From assembly GCF_900323885.1 (NCBI RefSeq), contig NZ_OOHJ01000030.1, forward strand, positions 124,001 through 188,000: a stretch of DNA of 64,000 nt, in the 5' to 3' direction. Positions 17,421 through 26,036 of the stretch are shown piece after piece. The position numbers were made by a program, and so were the translations under genes. The notes beneath the pieces are model-generated. The model was not told the DNA's origin and searched no databases. It saw nothing but the letters and a program-made list of their open reading frames with translations. The DNA is from [Actinomadura] parvosata subsp. kistnae. Lineage in GTDB: Bacteria > Actinomycetota > Actinomycetes > Streptosporangiales > Streptosporangiaceae. Each line of letters begins with the position of its first letter. Positions within the stretch are counted from its first letter, which is position 1.

Positions 17421-18452
17421 TCACCGTCCATCAGCCGGGGTCAGGGACGAAAGTCCCACGTCCGGCGGACCAACGGGCACGTCAGACGGTCCGGTGAGGC
17501 GACGGCGGAAGACCCAGTAGGTCCAGGCCTGGTAGGCCAACACCACAGGGGTGAAGATGGCAGCCACCCAGGTCATCACCGTCAGCGTGTACGGCGTGGA
17601 GGCGGCGTTGACCACGGTGAGACTGTTGGCCGGGTCGAGGGCCGGCAGCACGTTCGGCCACAACCCGCAGAACAGCGCGGCCACGACCGCGACCACGGCG
17701 AGCGCGCTGGCGGTGAAAGCCCACCCGTCGCGGCCACGCAACGTCGCGGCCAGGGCGCCGATCAGGCCGAGTGCGACCAGTGCGACAGCGGTCCACCAGA
17801 CCGGCCTGCCGCCACCACCTGCGCCCAGCAGGAACGCCATCACCACCAGGATCGTCACCGGGGCCAGGCTCTTGGCCGTGCGCGAGGCGCCCAGGCGCAG
17901 CTCGCCTGTGGTGCGCAGGGCCAGGAAGATCGCGCCGTGCAGGGTGAACAGCAGTAGCGTGGCCAGCCCGCCGAGCAGCGCGAACGGGTTGAGCAGGGTG
18001 AGAAGGGTGCCGGTGTATTCGTGGTCAGCGTCCAGCGGCACACCGCGCACCATGTTGGCGAAGGCGACGCCCCACAGGAAGGCCGGGCCGAGCGAGCCCC
18101 AGAAGAAGGCCCGGTCCCAGCCGCGCGTGCTGTCGGATTTGCTGCGATACTCCAGCGCCACCCCGCGCGCGATCAAGGCCAGCAGGATGAGGAACAGCGG
18201 TAGGTAGAAGCCGCTGAACAGGGTGGCGTACCACTCGGGGAACGCGGCGAACGTCGCGCCGCCGGCCACCAGCAGCCACACCTCGTTGCCGTCCCACACC
18301 GGTCCGATCGTCTTGACGATGGTGCGCCGCTCGACCTCGCTTCGACCGAGGATCGGTAGCAGGATGCCGACGCCGAAGTCAAAGCCTTCCAGGACGAAGT
18401 AGCCGGTCCACAGCACGGCGATCAGTACGAACCAGACAGTGGTCAGTTCCAT
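17421..18452 (-). CDS. cydB: Cytochrome bd ubiquinol oxidase subunit II
   Basis: The 343-residue membrane protein is CydB, with the family start FVLIAVLWTGYFVLEGFDFG, the GPVWDGNEVWLL motif around residue 50 and eight or nine helices. It pairs with CydA to form a high-affinity quinol oxidase that keeps respiration going at very low oxygen and resists NO. It follows cydA by 12 nt. Its last dozen codons contain the DosR-like box that serves the downstream acg gene. Confidence 0.95.
   Translation of the reverse strand: MELTTVWFVLIAVLWTGYFVLEGFDFGVGILLPILGRSEVERRTIVKTIGPVWDGNEVWLLVAGGATFAAFPEWYATLFSGFYLPLFLILLALIARGVALEYRSKSDSTRGWDRAFFWGSLGPAFLWGVAFANMVRGVPLDADHEYTGTLLTLLNPFALLGGLATLLLFTLHGAIFLALRTTGELRLGASRTAKSLAPVTILVVMAFLLGAGGGGRPVWWTAVALVALGLIGALAATLRGRDGWAFTASALAVVAVVAALFCGLWPNVLPALDPANSLTVVNAASTPYTLTVMTWVAAIFTPVVLAYQAWTYWVFRRRLTGPSDVPVGPPDVGLSSLTPADGR
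17444..17457 (-). promoter_or_regulatory. DosR-like box inside the cydB 3' end
   Basis: GGGACGAAAGTCCC lies within the last codons of cydB and 53 nt upstream of the acg start at 17390. The downstream gene can therefore be induced independently of cydAB, although both probably answer to the same regulator. Confidence 0.7.
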
Positions 18453-18464
18453 GACAGGATTCCC

Positions 18465-19838
18465 TCAGTAGCTCAGGGCGGGGACGGCGGCTTCCGGGGA
18501 AGGCTCCTCGTGTGGCCCGACGCGGATGAACTTGATTAGCAGCCGCACCTCGATGATGGCCAGCACCGCATAGACGAGGGTGAAGCCGGCCAAGGTGATG
18601 GCCACCGAGACGACGTCCGCGCCGGGCGAGACGGCCGCGGCGGTCCGCATCATGCCGAAGACGGTCCACGGCTGGCGGCCCATCTCCGTGAAGATCCAGC
18701 CCATGGTGTTGGCCAGGAACGGCATGGCGATCCCGGCGATGGCCAGCCGATAGGCCCAGCGACTCGCCGGCAGCCGGCCGCGCCGGGTGAGCCAGAGCCC
18801 GGCGGCGGCGAGCAGCGCCGCCAGCAGGCCGAAGCCGATCATCAGCCGGAACGACCAGTACGCCAGGCCGACGACCGGCCGGTAATCGCCCGGGCCGTAG
18901 AGCGTCTGGTAGCGGGCCTGGATGTCGTTGATGCCCTCGACCTCGCCGTCCAGGGTGTTAGTGGACAGCAGGCTCAGCCCGTACGGAATCTGCAGGTTGA
19001 TGTGGTTGCGGCCGTTCTCGACATCGCCGACGGCGAACAGCGAGAACCCGGCCGCGCTCTCGTCCTCCCACAGGGCCTCTGCGGCGGCCATCTTCATCGG
19101 CTGCTGCTCGGTCATGATCTGGGCCTGCCAGTGGCCGGAGATCGACACCCCGATCGCCGCCACCGCGCTGACCACCAGAGCCAGCCGCGCCGACGTGCGG
19201 AACAGCGGGACGTCCCGCTTGCGCAGCAGGAACCACGCGCTGATGCCCAGCACGAACGCCCCGGCGGTCAGGAAGGCGCCGAAGATGACGTGCGGGAAGG
19301 TGACCAAGGTGGTGGAGTTGGTGAGCACGGCCCAGATGTCGGTCAGCTCGGCGCGGCCGTTGTTGATCCGGTAGCCGACGGGGTGCTGCATCCAGGAGTT
19401 TGCCGCAAGGATGAAATAGGCGGAAATATTGGTCCCGATGGCGGCGAGCCAGATCGTGGCCAGGTGCAGCCGGGGCGACAGGTTGTCCCACCCGAAGATC
19501 CACAACCCGAGGAACGTGGACTCCAGGAAGAACGCCATCAGCCCTTCCATGGCCAACGGCGCCCCGAACACGTCCCCGACGAAGCGCGAGTAGTCGCTCC
19601 AGTTCATCCCGAACTGGAACTCCTGCACGATCCCCGTCACCACGCCCATCGCGAAGTTGATCAGGAACAGCCGCCCCCAGAACCGGGTCAGCCGCAGGTA
19701 CTCAGACTTCTTCGTCCGATACCAGGCGGTCTGCAAGCCGGCCACAATGATCGACAAGCCGATCGTGAGCGGCACGAACAAGAAGTGATAGACGGTCGTG
19801 ATACCGAACTGCCAGCGCGAGAGATCGAGCACATCCAT
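18465..19838 (-). CDS. cydA: Cytochrome bd ubiquinol oxidase subunit I
   Basis: The 457-residue subunit carries haems b558, b595 and d. Visible features are the N-terminal haem ligand H18 in VYHFLF, the HVIFGAF histidine near residue 185, the quinol-loop region around PMKMAAAEALWE, and GWIFTEMGRQPW near residue 390. Length and order are normal for the short Q-loop actinobacterial type. The start at 19838 lies 57 nt downstream of a perfect DosR-like palindrome. cydAB here lacks the cydDC exporter genes that often follow, so those must be elsewhere. Confidence 0.96.
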   Translation of the reverse strand: MDVLDLSRWQFGITTVYHFLFVPLTIGLSIIVAGLQTAWYRTKKSEYLRLTRFWGRLFLINFAMGVVTGIVQEFQFGMNWSDYSRFVGDVFGAPLAMEGLMAFFLESTFLGLWIFGWDNLSPRLHLATIWLAAIGTNISAYFILAANSWMQHPVGYRINNGRAELTDIWAVLTNSTTLVTFPHVIFGAFLTAGAFVLGISAWFLLRKRDVPLFRTSARLALVVSAVAAIGVSISGHWQAQIMTEQQPMKMAAAEALWEDESAAGFSLFAVGDVENGRNHINLQIPYGLSLLSTNTLDGEVEGINDIQARYQTLYGPGDYRPVVGLAYWSFRLMIGFGLLAALLAAAGLWLTRRGRLPASRWAYRLAIAGIAMPFLANTMGWIFTEMGRQPWTVFGMMRTAAAVSPGADVVSVAITLAGFTLVYAVLAIIEVRLLIKFIRVGPHEEPSPEAAVPALSY

Positions 19839-19895
19839 GCGGCCAGATTGGAGGACGGTCGTTGCGCCGCGTAGGGCCGAGCGACTCTGCCCGGA

Positions 19896-19909
19896 GGGAC
19901 CTTGGTCCC
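19896..19909 (-). promoter_or_regulatory. DosR-like box of cydAB
   Basis: GGGACCTTGGTCCC is a perfect 14-bp palindrome ending 57 nt before the cydA start. Confidence 0.75.
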
Positions 19910-19953
19910 ACGCCCCGCCGGGACACGCCCGTTCGTGAACACACAGCTCAAGA

Positions 19954-20664
19954 TCAGTCCCAGATCAGCGGCAGCTCGAGCCGGTCGTCCCGTTCCCACA
20001 CGAGGCCCTCGCGGACGCCGACGACACCGCCGAGTCCCTTGGCCACGTGCACGGCCGCCGTCGCCTCGGTGCGGGTCGAGGTGTAGCCGGACAGCGTCAC
20101 GATGCCGTCCTGCACCTGCACGACGATCCCGGTGCGGTCGTTCCACCGGGCCTGCTCGGGGATGGCCTCCTCGACCCAGCGCCTGAGCTCCGCGTCGTCG
20201 CGCACATACGCCTTGAGCAGGTCTCGCCTGCTCACGACGCCGATCAGCCGCCCCTCCCCGTCCACCACGACCAGGCGCTTGACGCCGTGCTCGTCCATGA
20301 GCTGGGCGGCCGTCACGGTGGAGGTGTCCGGCCCGACCGTCACCGCCGGCGCCGACATCAGCTCGGCCGCCGTGGCGGCGCCGGCCTTCTCCTGACCGTC
20401 CTCACCGCGCCCGGCCAGCCTGCGGCGCAACCGGGCACGCAGCCGGGGCCGGTAGTCCTCCCCGTAGTACTGCTCCCGGAACTCCTCCTTACGCAGCAGA
20501 TCCGCCTCCGACACCACGCCGGCGACCCGCCCGTCCTCTTCCAGCACGGGCACGGCACTAACCCCCCGCCGCACGAGCAACTCGGCGACGTCCTTGAACG
20601 GCGTGTCCGGTCTCACCGAGGCCACGTGCGTGGTCATCACGTCTCTCACGCTGATCCGCACCAT
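19954..20664 (-). CDS. CBS-pair and BON domain protein
   Basis: The 236-residue soluble protein opens with a CBS domain (about 5-60: DVMTTHVASVRPDTPFKDVAELL and VVSEADLLRKE). A charged arginine-rich insert follows, then a second CBS (about 95-155: SAPAVTVGPDTSTVTAAQLM and GVVSRRDLL) and a C-terminal BON domain (about 165-236: VVQVQDGIVTLSGYT). CBS pairs usually sense adenosine nucleotides and BON domains bind membranes or ligands. Hypoxia-induced CBS proteins occur in the mycobacterial DosR regulon. The ATG at 20664 follows AGAGGAT, and a DosR-like box lies 53 nt upstream. Confidence 0.85.
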   Translation of the reverse strand: MVRISVRDVMTTHVASVRPDTPFKDVAELLVRRGVSAVPVLEEDGRVAGVVSEADLLRKEEFREQYYGEDYRPRLRARLRRRLAGRGEDGQEKAGAATAAELMSAPAVTVGPDTSTVTAAQLMDEHGVKRLVVVDGEGRLIGVVSRRDLLKAYVRDDAELRRWVEEAIPEQARWNDRTGIVVQVQDGIVTLSGYTSTRTEATAAVHVAKGLGGVVGVREGLVWERDDRLELPLIWD

Positions 20665-20717
20665 CGGATCCTCTTCTCTGCCCGGCCATGGCACCATCGC
20701 GCCGAAGCCGGCCTACA

Positions 20718-20731
20718 GGGCCGGAAGTCCC
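20718..20731 (-). promoter_or_regulatory. DosR-like box of the CBS-BON gene
   Basis: GGGCCGGAAGTCCC lies 53 nt upstream of the start at 20664. It is a weaker dyad than its neighbours, with the central bases GG instead of AA. Confidence 0.55.
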
Positions 20732-20806
20732 TCGTGCCAGAGCTTTGGTCAGGGTGCTTTTCCCGCGACAGGACTTCGACATGGGTGACGGACGACCATG
20801 CGGAGC

Positions 20807-20820
20807 GGGACTTTCGGCCC
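20807..20820 (+). promoter_or_regulatory. DosR-like box of the alcohol dehydrogenase gene
   Basis: GGGACTTTCGGCCC ends 59 nt before the start at 20880. Confidence 0.65.
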
Positions 20821-20879
20821 TGATTCCCGGCCCACCCCGTCGGCGAAGGTGGGCACAGGACCAAAGGAGAGTGGAGAGC

Positions 20880-21890
20880 ATGCGCGCTGCTGTCGTGACC
20901 GGTTTCGACAAGCCCGTCGAGATCCAGGAGCTACCCGTCCCCGAGCCAGAGCCGTACCAGGTGCTGGTTCGTATCGAGGCGAGCGGCCTGTGCCACACCG
21001 ACATCCACGCCGCTCACGGGGACTGGCCGGTCAAGCCGTCCGTGCCTTTCACGCCGGGGCACGAGGGCGTCGGGATCATCGAGAAGATCGGCTCCGCGGT
21101 GACCGGCCGCAAGGTGGGCCAGCGGGTGGCCATCCCGTGGCTGGGCTCTGCCTGCGGCACCTGCGAATACTGCGTCAGCGGCCGCGAGACCCTGTGCGAG
21201 TCCCAGCAGAACACCGGCTACGCCCTCGACGGCGGCCACGCCGAGTACGCCGTGGCCCACGCCGGATACGTGGTCCCGGTCCCCCAGGGCGTCTCTCCCG
21301 TCGAAGCCGCCCCGCTGACCTGCGCGGGCGTGACCACGTACAAGGCCGTCAAGGTCTCCGGGCTGCGCCCGGCCGAGCGAGCGGCGATCTTCGGCATCGG
21401 CGGGCTGGGCCACCTGGCCCAGCAGTACGCGCAGATCTTCGGCGCGCAGACCATCGCTGTCGACGTCACGGAGGAGAAGCTGAGGCTGGCCCGGGATCTG
21501 GGTGCCACGCACACGATCAACGCCGCCGTCGGCGACCCGGTTGAGGAGATCAAGGCGCTGGGCGGGGTGGACGTGGCCATCGTGCTGGCCGCCAGCCCCC
21601 GTGTGCTGGAGCAGGCCCACGCCTCGCTGCGGCGCGGCGGCCGCCTGGTGCTGGTCTCGCTGCCCAAGGACAACGCGATGAGCCTGCCCGTCTTCCAGAC
21701 CGTGCTCGGCGGCATCACCGTGATCGGCTCCATCGTCGGCACCCGCGCCGACCTGGCCGAGGTCTTCCGGCTGCACGCGCAGGGCCGCACCAAGGTCGTC
21801 TACGAGACTCGCAAGATCGAGGACATCAACCAGTCCTTCGACGACGTCCTCGCCGGCACGGTGCCCGCCCGCCTCGTCTTCGAGCTGTGA
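20880..21890 (+). CDS. adhP: Zinc-dependent alcohol dehydrogenase, AdhP type
   Basis: The 336-residue enzyme is a medium-chain dehydrogenase that should interconvert primary alcohols and aldehydes with NAD. Catalytic zinc ligands appear in GLCHTDIHAAHGDW and the GHEG motif, structural zinc cysteines as C-x2-C-x2-C-x7-C in CGTCEYCVSGRETLC, and the nucleotide loop as GIGGLGHLA. The ATG at 20880 follows AGGAGAGTGGAG. Under low oxygen it could dispose of reducing power by alcohol formation. The hemerythrin gene starts 22 nt downstream, probably in the same operon. Confidence 0.92.
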   Translation: MRAAVVTGFDKPVEIQELPVPEPEPYQVLVRIEASGLCHTDIHAAHGDWPVKPSVPFTPGHEGVGIIEKIGSAVTGRKVGQRVAIPWLGSACGTCEYCVSGRETLCESQQNTGYALDGGHAEYAVAHAGYVVPVPQGVSPVEAAPLTCAGVTTYKAVKVSGLRPAERAAIFGIGGLGHLAQQYAQIFGAQTIAVDVTEEKLRLARDLGATHTINAAVGDPVEEIKALGGVDVAIVLAASPRVLEQAHASLRRGGRLVLVSLPKDNAMSLPVFQTVLGGITVIGSIVGTRADLAEVFRLHAQGRTKVVYETRKIEDINQSFDDVLAGTVPARLVFEL

Positions 21891-21912
21891 CCACCTCCGG
21901 AAGGACCGCACC

Positions 21913-22320
21913 ATGTGCAACTACTGCGGCTGCAGGGAGTTCCCGCTGATCGGCCGTCTGTCCCAGGAGCACTGGGACATCGAGGAGTGCGCGGGAGCGC
22001 TGCGCCGGGCCATCCGCGACGGCCGGCACGGCGACGCCGGAACCCTCCTGGATGGGTTGCTCGCCCGCCTCGTCCCGCACACGGCCACTGAGGAGAGCGG
22101 GCTGTTCGCCGAGCTGCGCGCCGAAGAGGCGCTCGCGGACGAGGTGGAGCGGCTCTGCGCCGAGCACTCCGACATCCACGGGGTGCTCGGGGCCATCGAC
22201 CGGGCGGCGCCCGACTGGCCCGCCGTTCTCAAGGCCTTGGACCGGCTGCATCAGCACATCGATCACGAGGAACACGGGCTATTCCCCGCGGCCGTCATCA
22301 TGCTGCCGCTCGCGGCCTGA
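21913..22320 (+). CDS. Hemerythrin HHE domain protein
   Basis: The 135-residue protein is a four-helix hemerythrin with candidate iron ligands in QEHWDIEE, HTATEESGLF, EHSDIHGVL and HQHIDHEEHGLFP, the expected H...HxxxE...H...HxxxE arrangement. It probably binds oxygen or NO at a di-iron site. The extreme N-terminus MCNYCGCREF adds a cysteine cluster unusual for the core fold. It follows adhP by 22 nt. Confidence 0.88.
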   Translation: MCNYCGCREFPLIGRLSQEHWDIEECAGALRRAIRDGRHGDAGTLLDGLLARLVPHTATEESGLFAELRAEEALADEVERLCAEHSDIHGVLGAIDRAAPDWPAVLKALDRLHQHIDHEEHGLFPAAVIMLPLAA

Positions 22321-22384
22321 GACCGCATCACGCCCGAGCAATCCCCTGCCGGGCTTCCTTAAGGGCCGAACGGCCCTGGAAGAC

Positions 22385-22398
22385 AGGTCCAAAGTCCC
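22385..22398 (+). promoter_or_regulatory. DosR-like box before a 72-codon gene
   Basis: AGGTCCAAAGTCCC ends 60 nt before the ATG at 22459, matching the spacing used by cydA, adhP and acg. The 5' half site is degenerate. Confidence 0.55.
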
Positions 22399-22458
22399 TC
22401 CGGGGAGGTGACCTGTGGCCGTGACGTCGGGCCCGGCTTCGGATCTACCGTTTCGGTC

Positions 22459-22677
22459 ATGTCCGATGTGCGTCACCTGATCTCCCGCCTGCCTGGCAGG
22501 TGGTCGGTGGCGTTCATGACGGGCCTGCACTCTGACGGGCGGCGAGTCACCTTTGTGAAAGCCCATCCCCGGACCCGCCGCCCGTTCACCCCGCAGGCAC
22601 AGGTCGCCGGCTTCGCGACCCCCATGACCGGCTTTCACGTCCGACGTGTCTTCGACGAGCGCTGTCCCGCGGCCTGA
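22459..22677 (+). CDS. Small hypothetical protein, candidate member of the regulon
   Basis: The 72-residue product (MSDVRHLISRLPGRW, ending DERCPAA) is basic and soluble, with no family I recognise. No strong ribosome site precedes the ATG, but codon use looks natural. The DosR-like box ends 60 nt upstream, the distance seen for well-supported genes here. A GTG at 22408 is an alternative start. It stands before cysE-cysK on the same strand and may lead that operon. Confidence 0.42.
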   Translation: MSDVRHLISRLPGRWSVAFMTGLHSDGRRVTFVKAHPRTRRPFTPQAQVAGFATPMTGFHVRRVFDERCPAA

Positions 22678-22727
22678 TCCGCTCACAGCGGCCTTTGTCA
22701 CCGACGACCCGGACGGACCTCACCCTC

Positions 22728-24166
<1,439 letters not shown>

Positions 24167-24189
24167 AAACGACAGGAGGAATCCCTTTC

Positions 24190-24954
24190 ATGACCATCCA
24201 CGCAGACGCGAGCACCCAAGCTGCCGTGCTGGGACGAATCCGCGCCCACCACGACCAGCTCGGCCGGACGATGTCCGACCACGCCGTGACCATCGCCCGC
24301 TCGATCGACCGGCTGACGTCCCCGGCGGCCCGGCAAGCGGTGCTGACGGTGTTCTGCACCGACGAGGTGCTTCCGCATGCCGCCGTCGAGGAGCAGACCC
24401 TGTACGCCGCCGCGGCCGACCTCCCCGCCACCGAGCTTCTGGTTCGCGCGATGCGGGACGAGCACGCCACCTTGCGCGCACTGACCACCGAGCTGGCCGT
24501 GGCAACCACCCCAGGCGAGATCGTGAGCGTGTCGTCCGCGCTCAACGCCCTGTTCCAGGCGCATCTGAAGAAGGAGAACGACGTCCTGCTGCCGGCCCTC
24601 GCCGACCAAGGCGTCGATCTGGCGGCCCTGCTCGGCGACGCACACGAGATCCTCGGCGACCCGGGCGCCACCCCTTGCTGCGGATGTGCCGCCGGAGGCC
24701 CAGGGGCCGAGGCCACCAGGCACGCGAGCCCGGTGGCCGAACTCGATGTTCGTCGCCTGGCACCGGCCCGGCGCCACGAGCAGATCTTCGCCGCCTTCCG
24801 GGAGCTGGCTGCGGGAACGGCGTTCGTCCTGGTCAACGACCACGATCCCAAGCCCCTCTACTACCAGTTCGCCGCCGAGTACCCCGGCGGCTTCACCTGG
24901 GACTACGTCGAGTCGGGCCCAGCGGTCTGGAAGGTCCGCATCGGCCGCCCCTGA
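24190..24954 (+). CDS. Hemerythrin-DUF2249 fusion protein
   Basis: The 254-residue protein joins a hemerythrin-like four-helix domain (about 1-160; HHDQLGR, HAAVEEQTLY, DEHATLRAL, HLKKENDVLLPAL) to a C-terminal DUF2249 domain (about 180-254; LDVRRL, HEQIFAAFREL, VNDHDPKPLYYQF, FTWDY). The linker carries CCGCAAGG, a cysteine cluster. DUF2249 proteins are often linked to denitrification and NO metabolism. ACAGGAGG before the ATG at 24190 fixes the start. The gene begins 23 nt after the cysK end and probably shares its transcript. Confidence 0.85.
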   Translation: MTIHADASTQAAVLGRIRAHHDQLGRTMSDHAVTIARSIDRLTSPAARQAVLTVFCTDEVLPHAAVEEQTLYAAAADLPATELLVRAMRDEHATLRALTTELAVATTPGEIVSVSSALNALFQAHLKKENDVLLPALADQGVDLAALLGDAHEILGDPGATPCCGCAAGGPGAEATRHASPVAELDVRRLAPARRHEQIFAAFRELAAGTAFVLVNDHDPKPLYYQFAAEYPGGFTWDYVESGPAVWKVRIGRP

Positions 24955-25116
24955 CCAGCTGTCGTTACGCGGCCAAGCACCCTGTCCGCGGGCCGGGCCA
25001 GTGGAGCGATCCCGAGACGGAGCGCCATGTCACCTGCGGCCGCGTGTTGCTGGCGCTCGCTATGCGAACCTGTGGTTGCCCGTAGAACTGTGGTTTCTCT
25101 GAGCCAACCGGTTGCG

Positions 25117-25146
25117 ACTGAACGTAATCAGACGGTAATGTTCAGT
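25117..25146. repeat. 7-bp inverted repeat ACTGAAC / GTTCAGT
   Basis: Perfect 7-bp arms are separated by 16 nt of locally AT-rich sequence, which contrasts with the surroundings. It could be an operator or the trace of a small element. No gene starts next to it. Confidence 0.4.
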
Positions 25147-25338
25147 CACAGCCGGGTGCCTGACTGGCGCCCGGTCCCCGCCCCCATCGGTGTCCGCACC
25201 AACGGGACAGCGTCCGGCGGGGCGGTGGCCCAAGAGCCGCACTCCATCCAGGAATGCAGAGTCAGGCCCCGAAACGCGGCTCTCAGCCACGGTCCGCCCG
25301 GCTCACCGGACGGACGCGGCACCGGCTTCCACCGGATC

Positions 25339-25362
25339 GCGTCCCGGCCTCGGCCGGGACGC
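25339..25362. terminator. Hairpin between convergent operons
   Basis: GCGTCCCGGC and GCCGGGACGC form a perfect 10-bp stem with a CTCG loop. It can serve transcripts arriving from either side. No T tract follows. Confidence 0.5.
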
Positions 25363-25598
25363 GACGAGGCTACGCTGATGTCCATTTTACTCATGTAAAC
25401 ACAGGGAGCCGAAGACGCTCGCGAGTCTGCGTCACACTGACGGAACTCGGGCAACCGAAAAGGCGGCGACACCCCGCGCTGGCTCACCGTCCCCGTAGCG
25501 AACGGATGGACGGTGAGCCGATCTTCATGCCGTGCATCGAGTGGAAGCACCTGGCCGAGGACATCGAAGCTGCCTCAGGACCTGTTGACACTGTTGGT

Positions 25599-26036
25599 TC
25601 AGGTCGCGGGCAAGGCAGTGGCCAGCAGGACGACGCCGAGCGATCCCGCCAATGCCGTCACCGCCATCGCGCGGGCCAGCCGGGAACGGCCCGCGCCGGT
25701 GGCCCAGCCGTGCGCTCCGGCCGCGGCCATGACCGCGCAGAAGAGCGCCAGCTTGGCGGCCAGGATCCGGCCGTAGCCGGGCTCGGCGAGCGAGGTCCAG
25801 GTGACGCCCTTGTGCCAGGCGATGGCCACACCAGTGGCGAGCTGCACCGGTAGGAACGCCGCGACGGTGAGCAGGCCGAAGCGGCGGCCCACGGCGGTCA
25901 GCACCTGACCTCGCCGCTGCTCGTCCAGCAGGCGCCGGGCCAGAGGCAGCACCACCAGCGACACGGTGAGCTGCCCGCCGACCCACAGCGCCGCCCCGAG
26001 CACGTGCAGGAAGCGCGCCACCGACCACCACGTCAT
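25599..26036 (-). CDS. CopD-like membrane protein following nitrite reductase
   Basis: The 145-residue protein has four hydrophobic segments and the start MTWWSVARFLHVLGAALWVGG, typical of CopD/DUF-type copper-associated membrane proteins with a conserved histidine in FLHVLGA. A second histidine motif, AWHKG, lies near residue 73. Its ATG overlaps the nitrite reductase stop as ATGA, so the two are translationally coupled. Copper delivery or haem binding for the neighbouring enzyme is a reasonable inference from position. Confidence 0.75.
   Translation of the reverse strand: MTWWSVARFLHVLGAALWVGGQLTVSLVVLPLARRLLDEQRRGQVLTAVGRRFGLLTVAAFLPVQLATGVAIAWHKGVTWTSLAEPGYGRILAAKLALFCAVMAAAGAHGWATGAGRSRLARAMAVTALAGSLGVVLLATALPAT

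Larger units (their letters stand above)
24955..25598. other. Convergent intergenic region without a recognisable gene
   Basis: This stretch separates two convergent operons. Short open frames on both strands have no family resemblance and no ribosome sites. It does contain an inverted repeat at 25117-25146 and a strong hairpin at 25339-25362. Confidence 0.5.
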
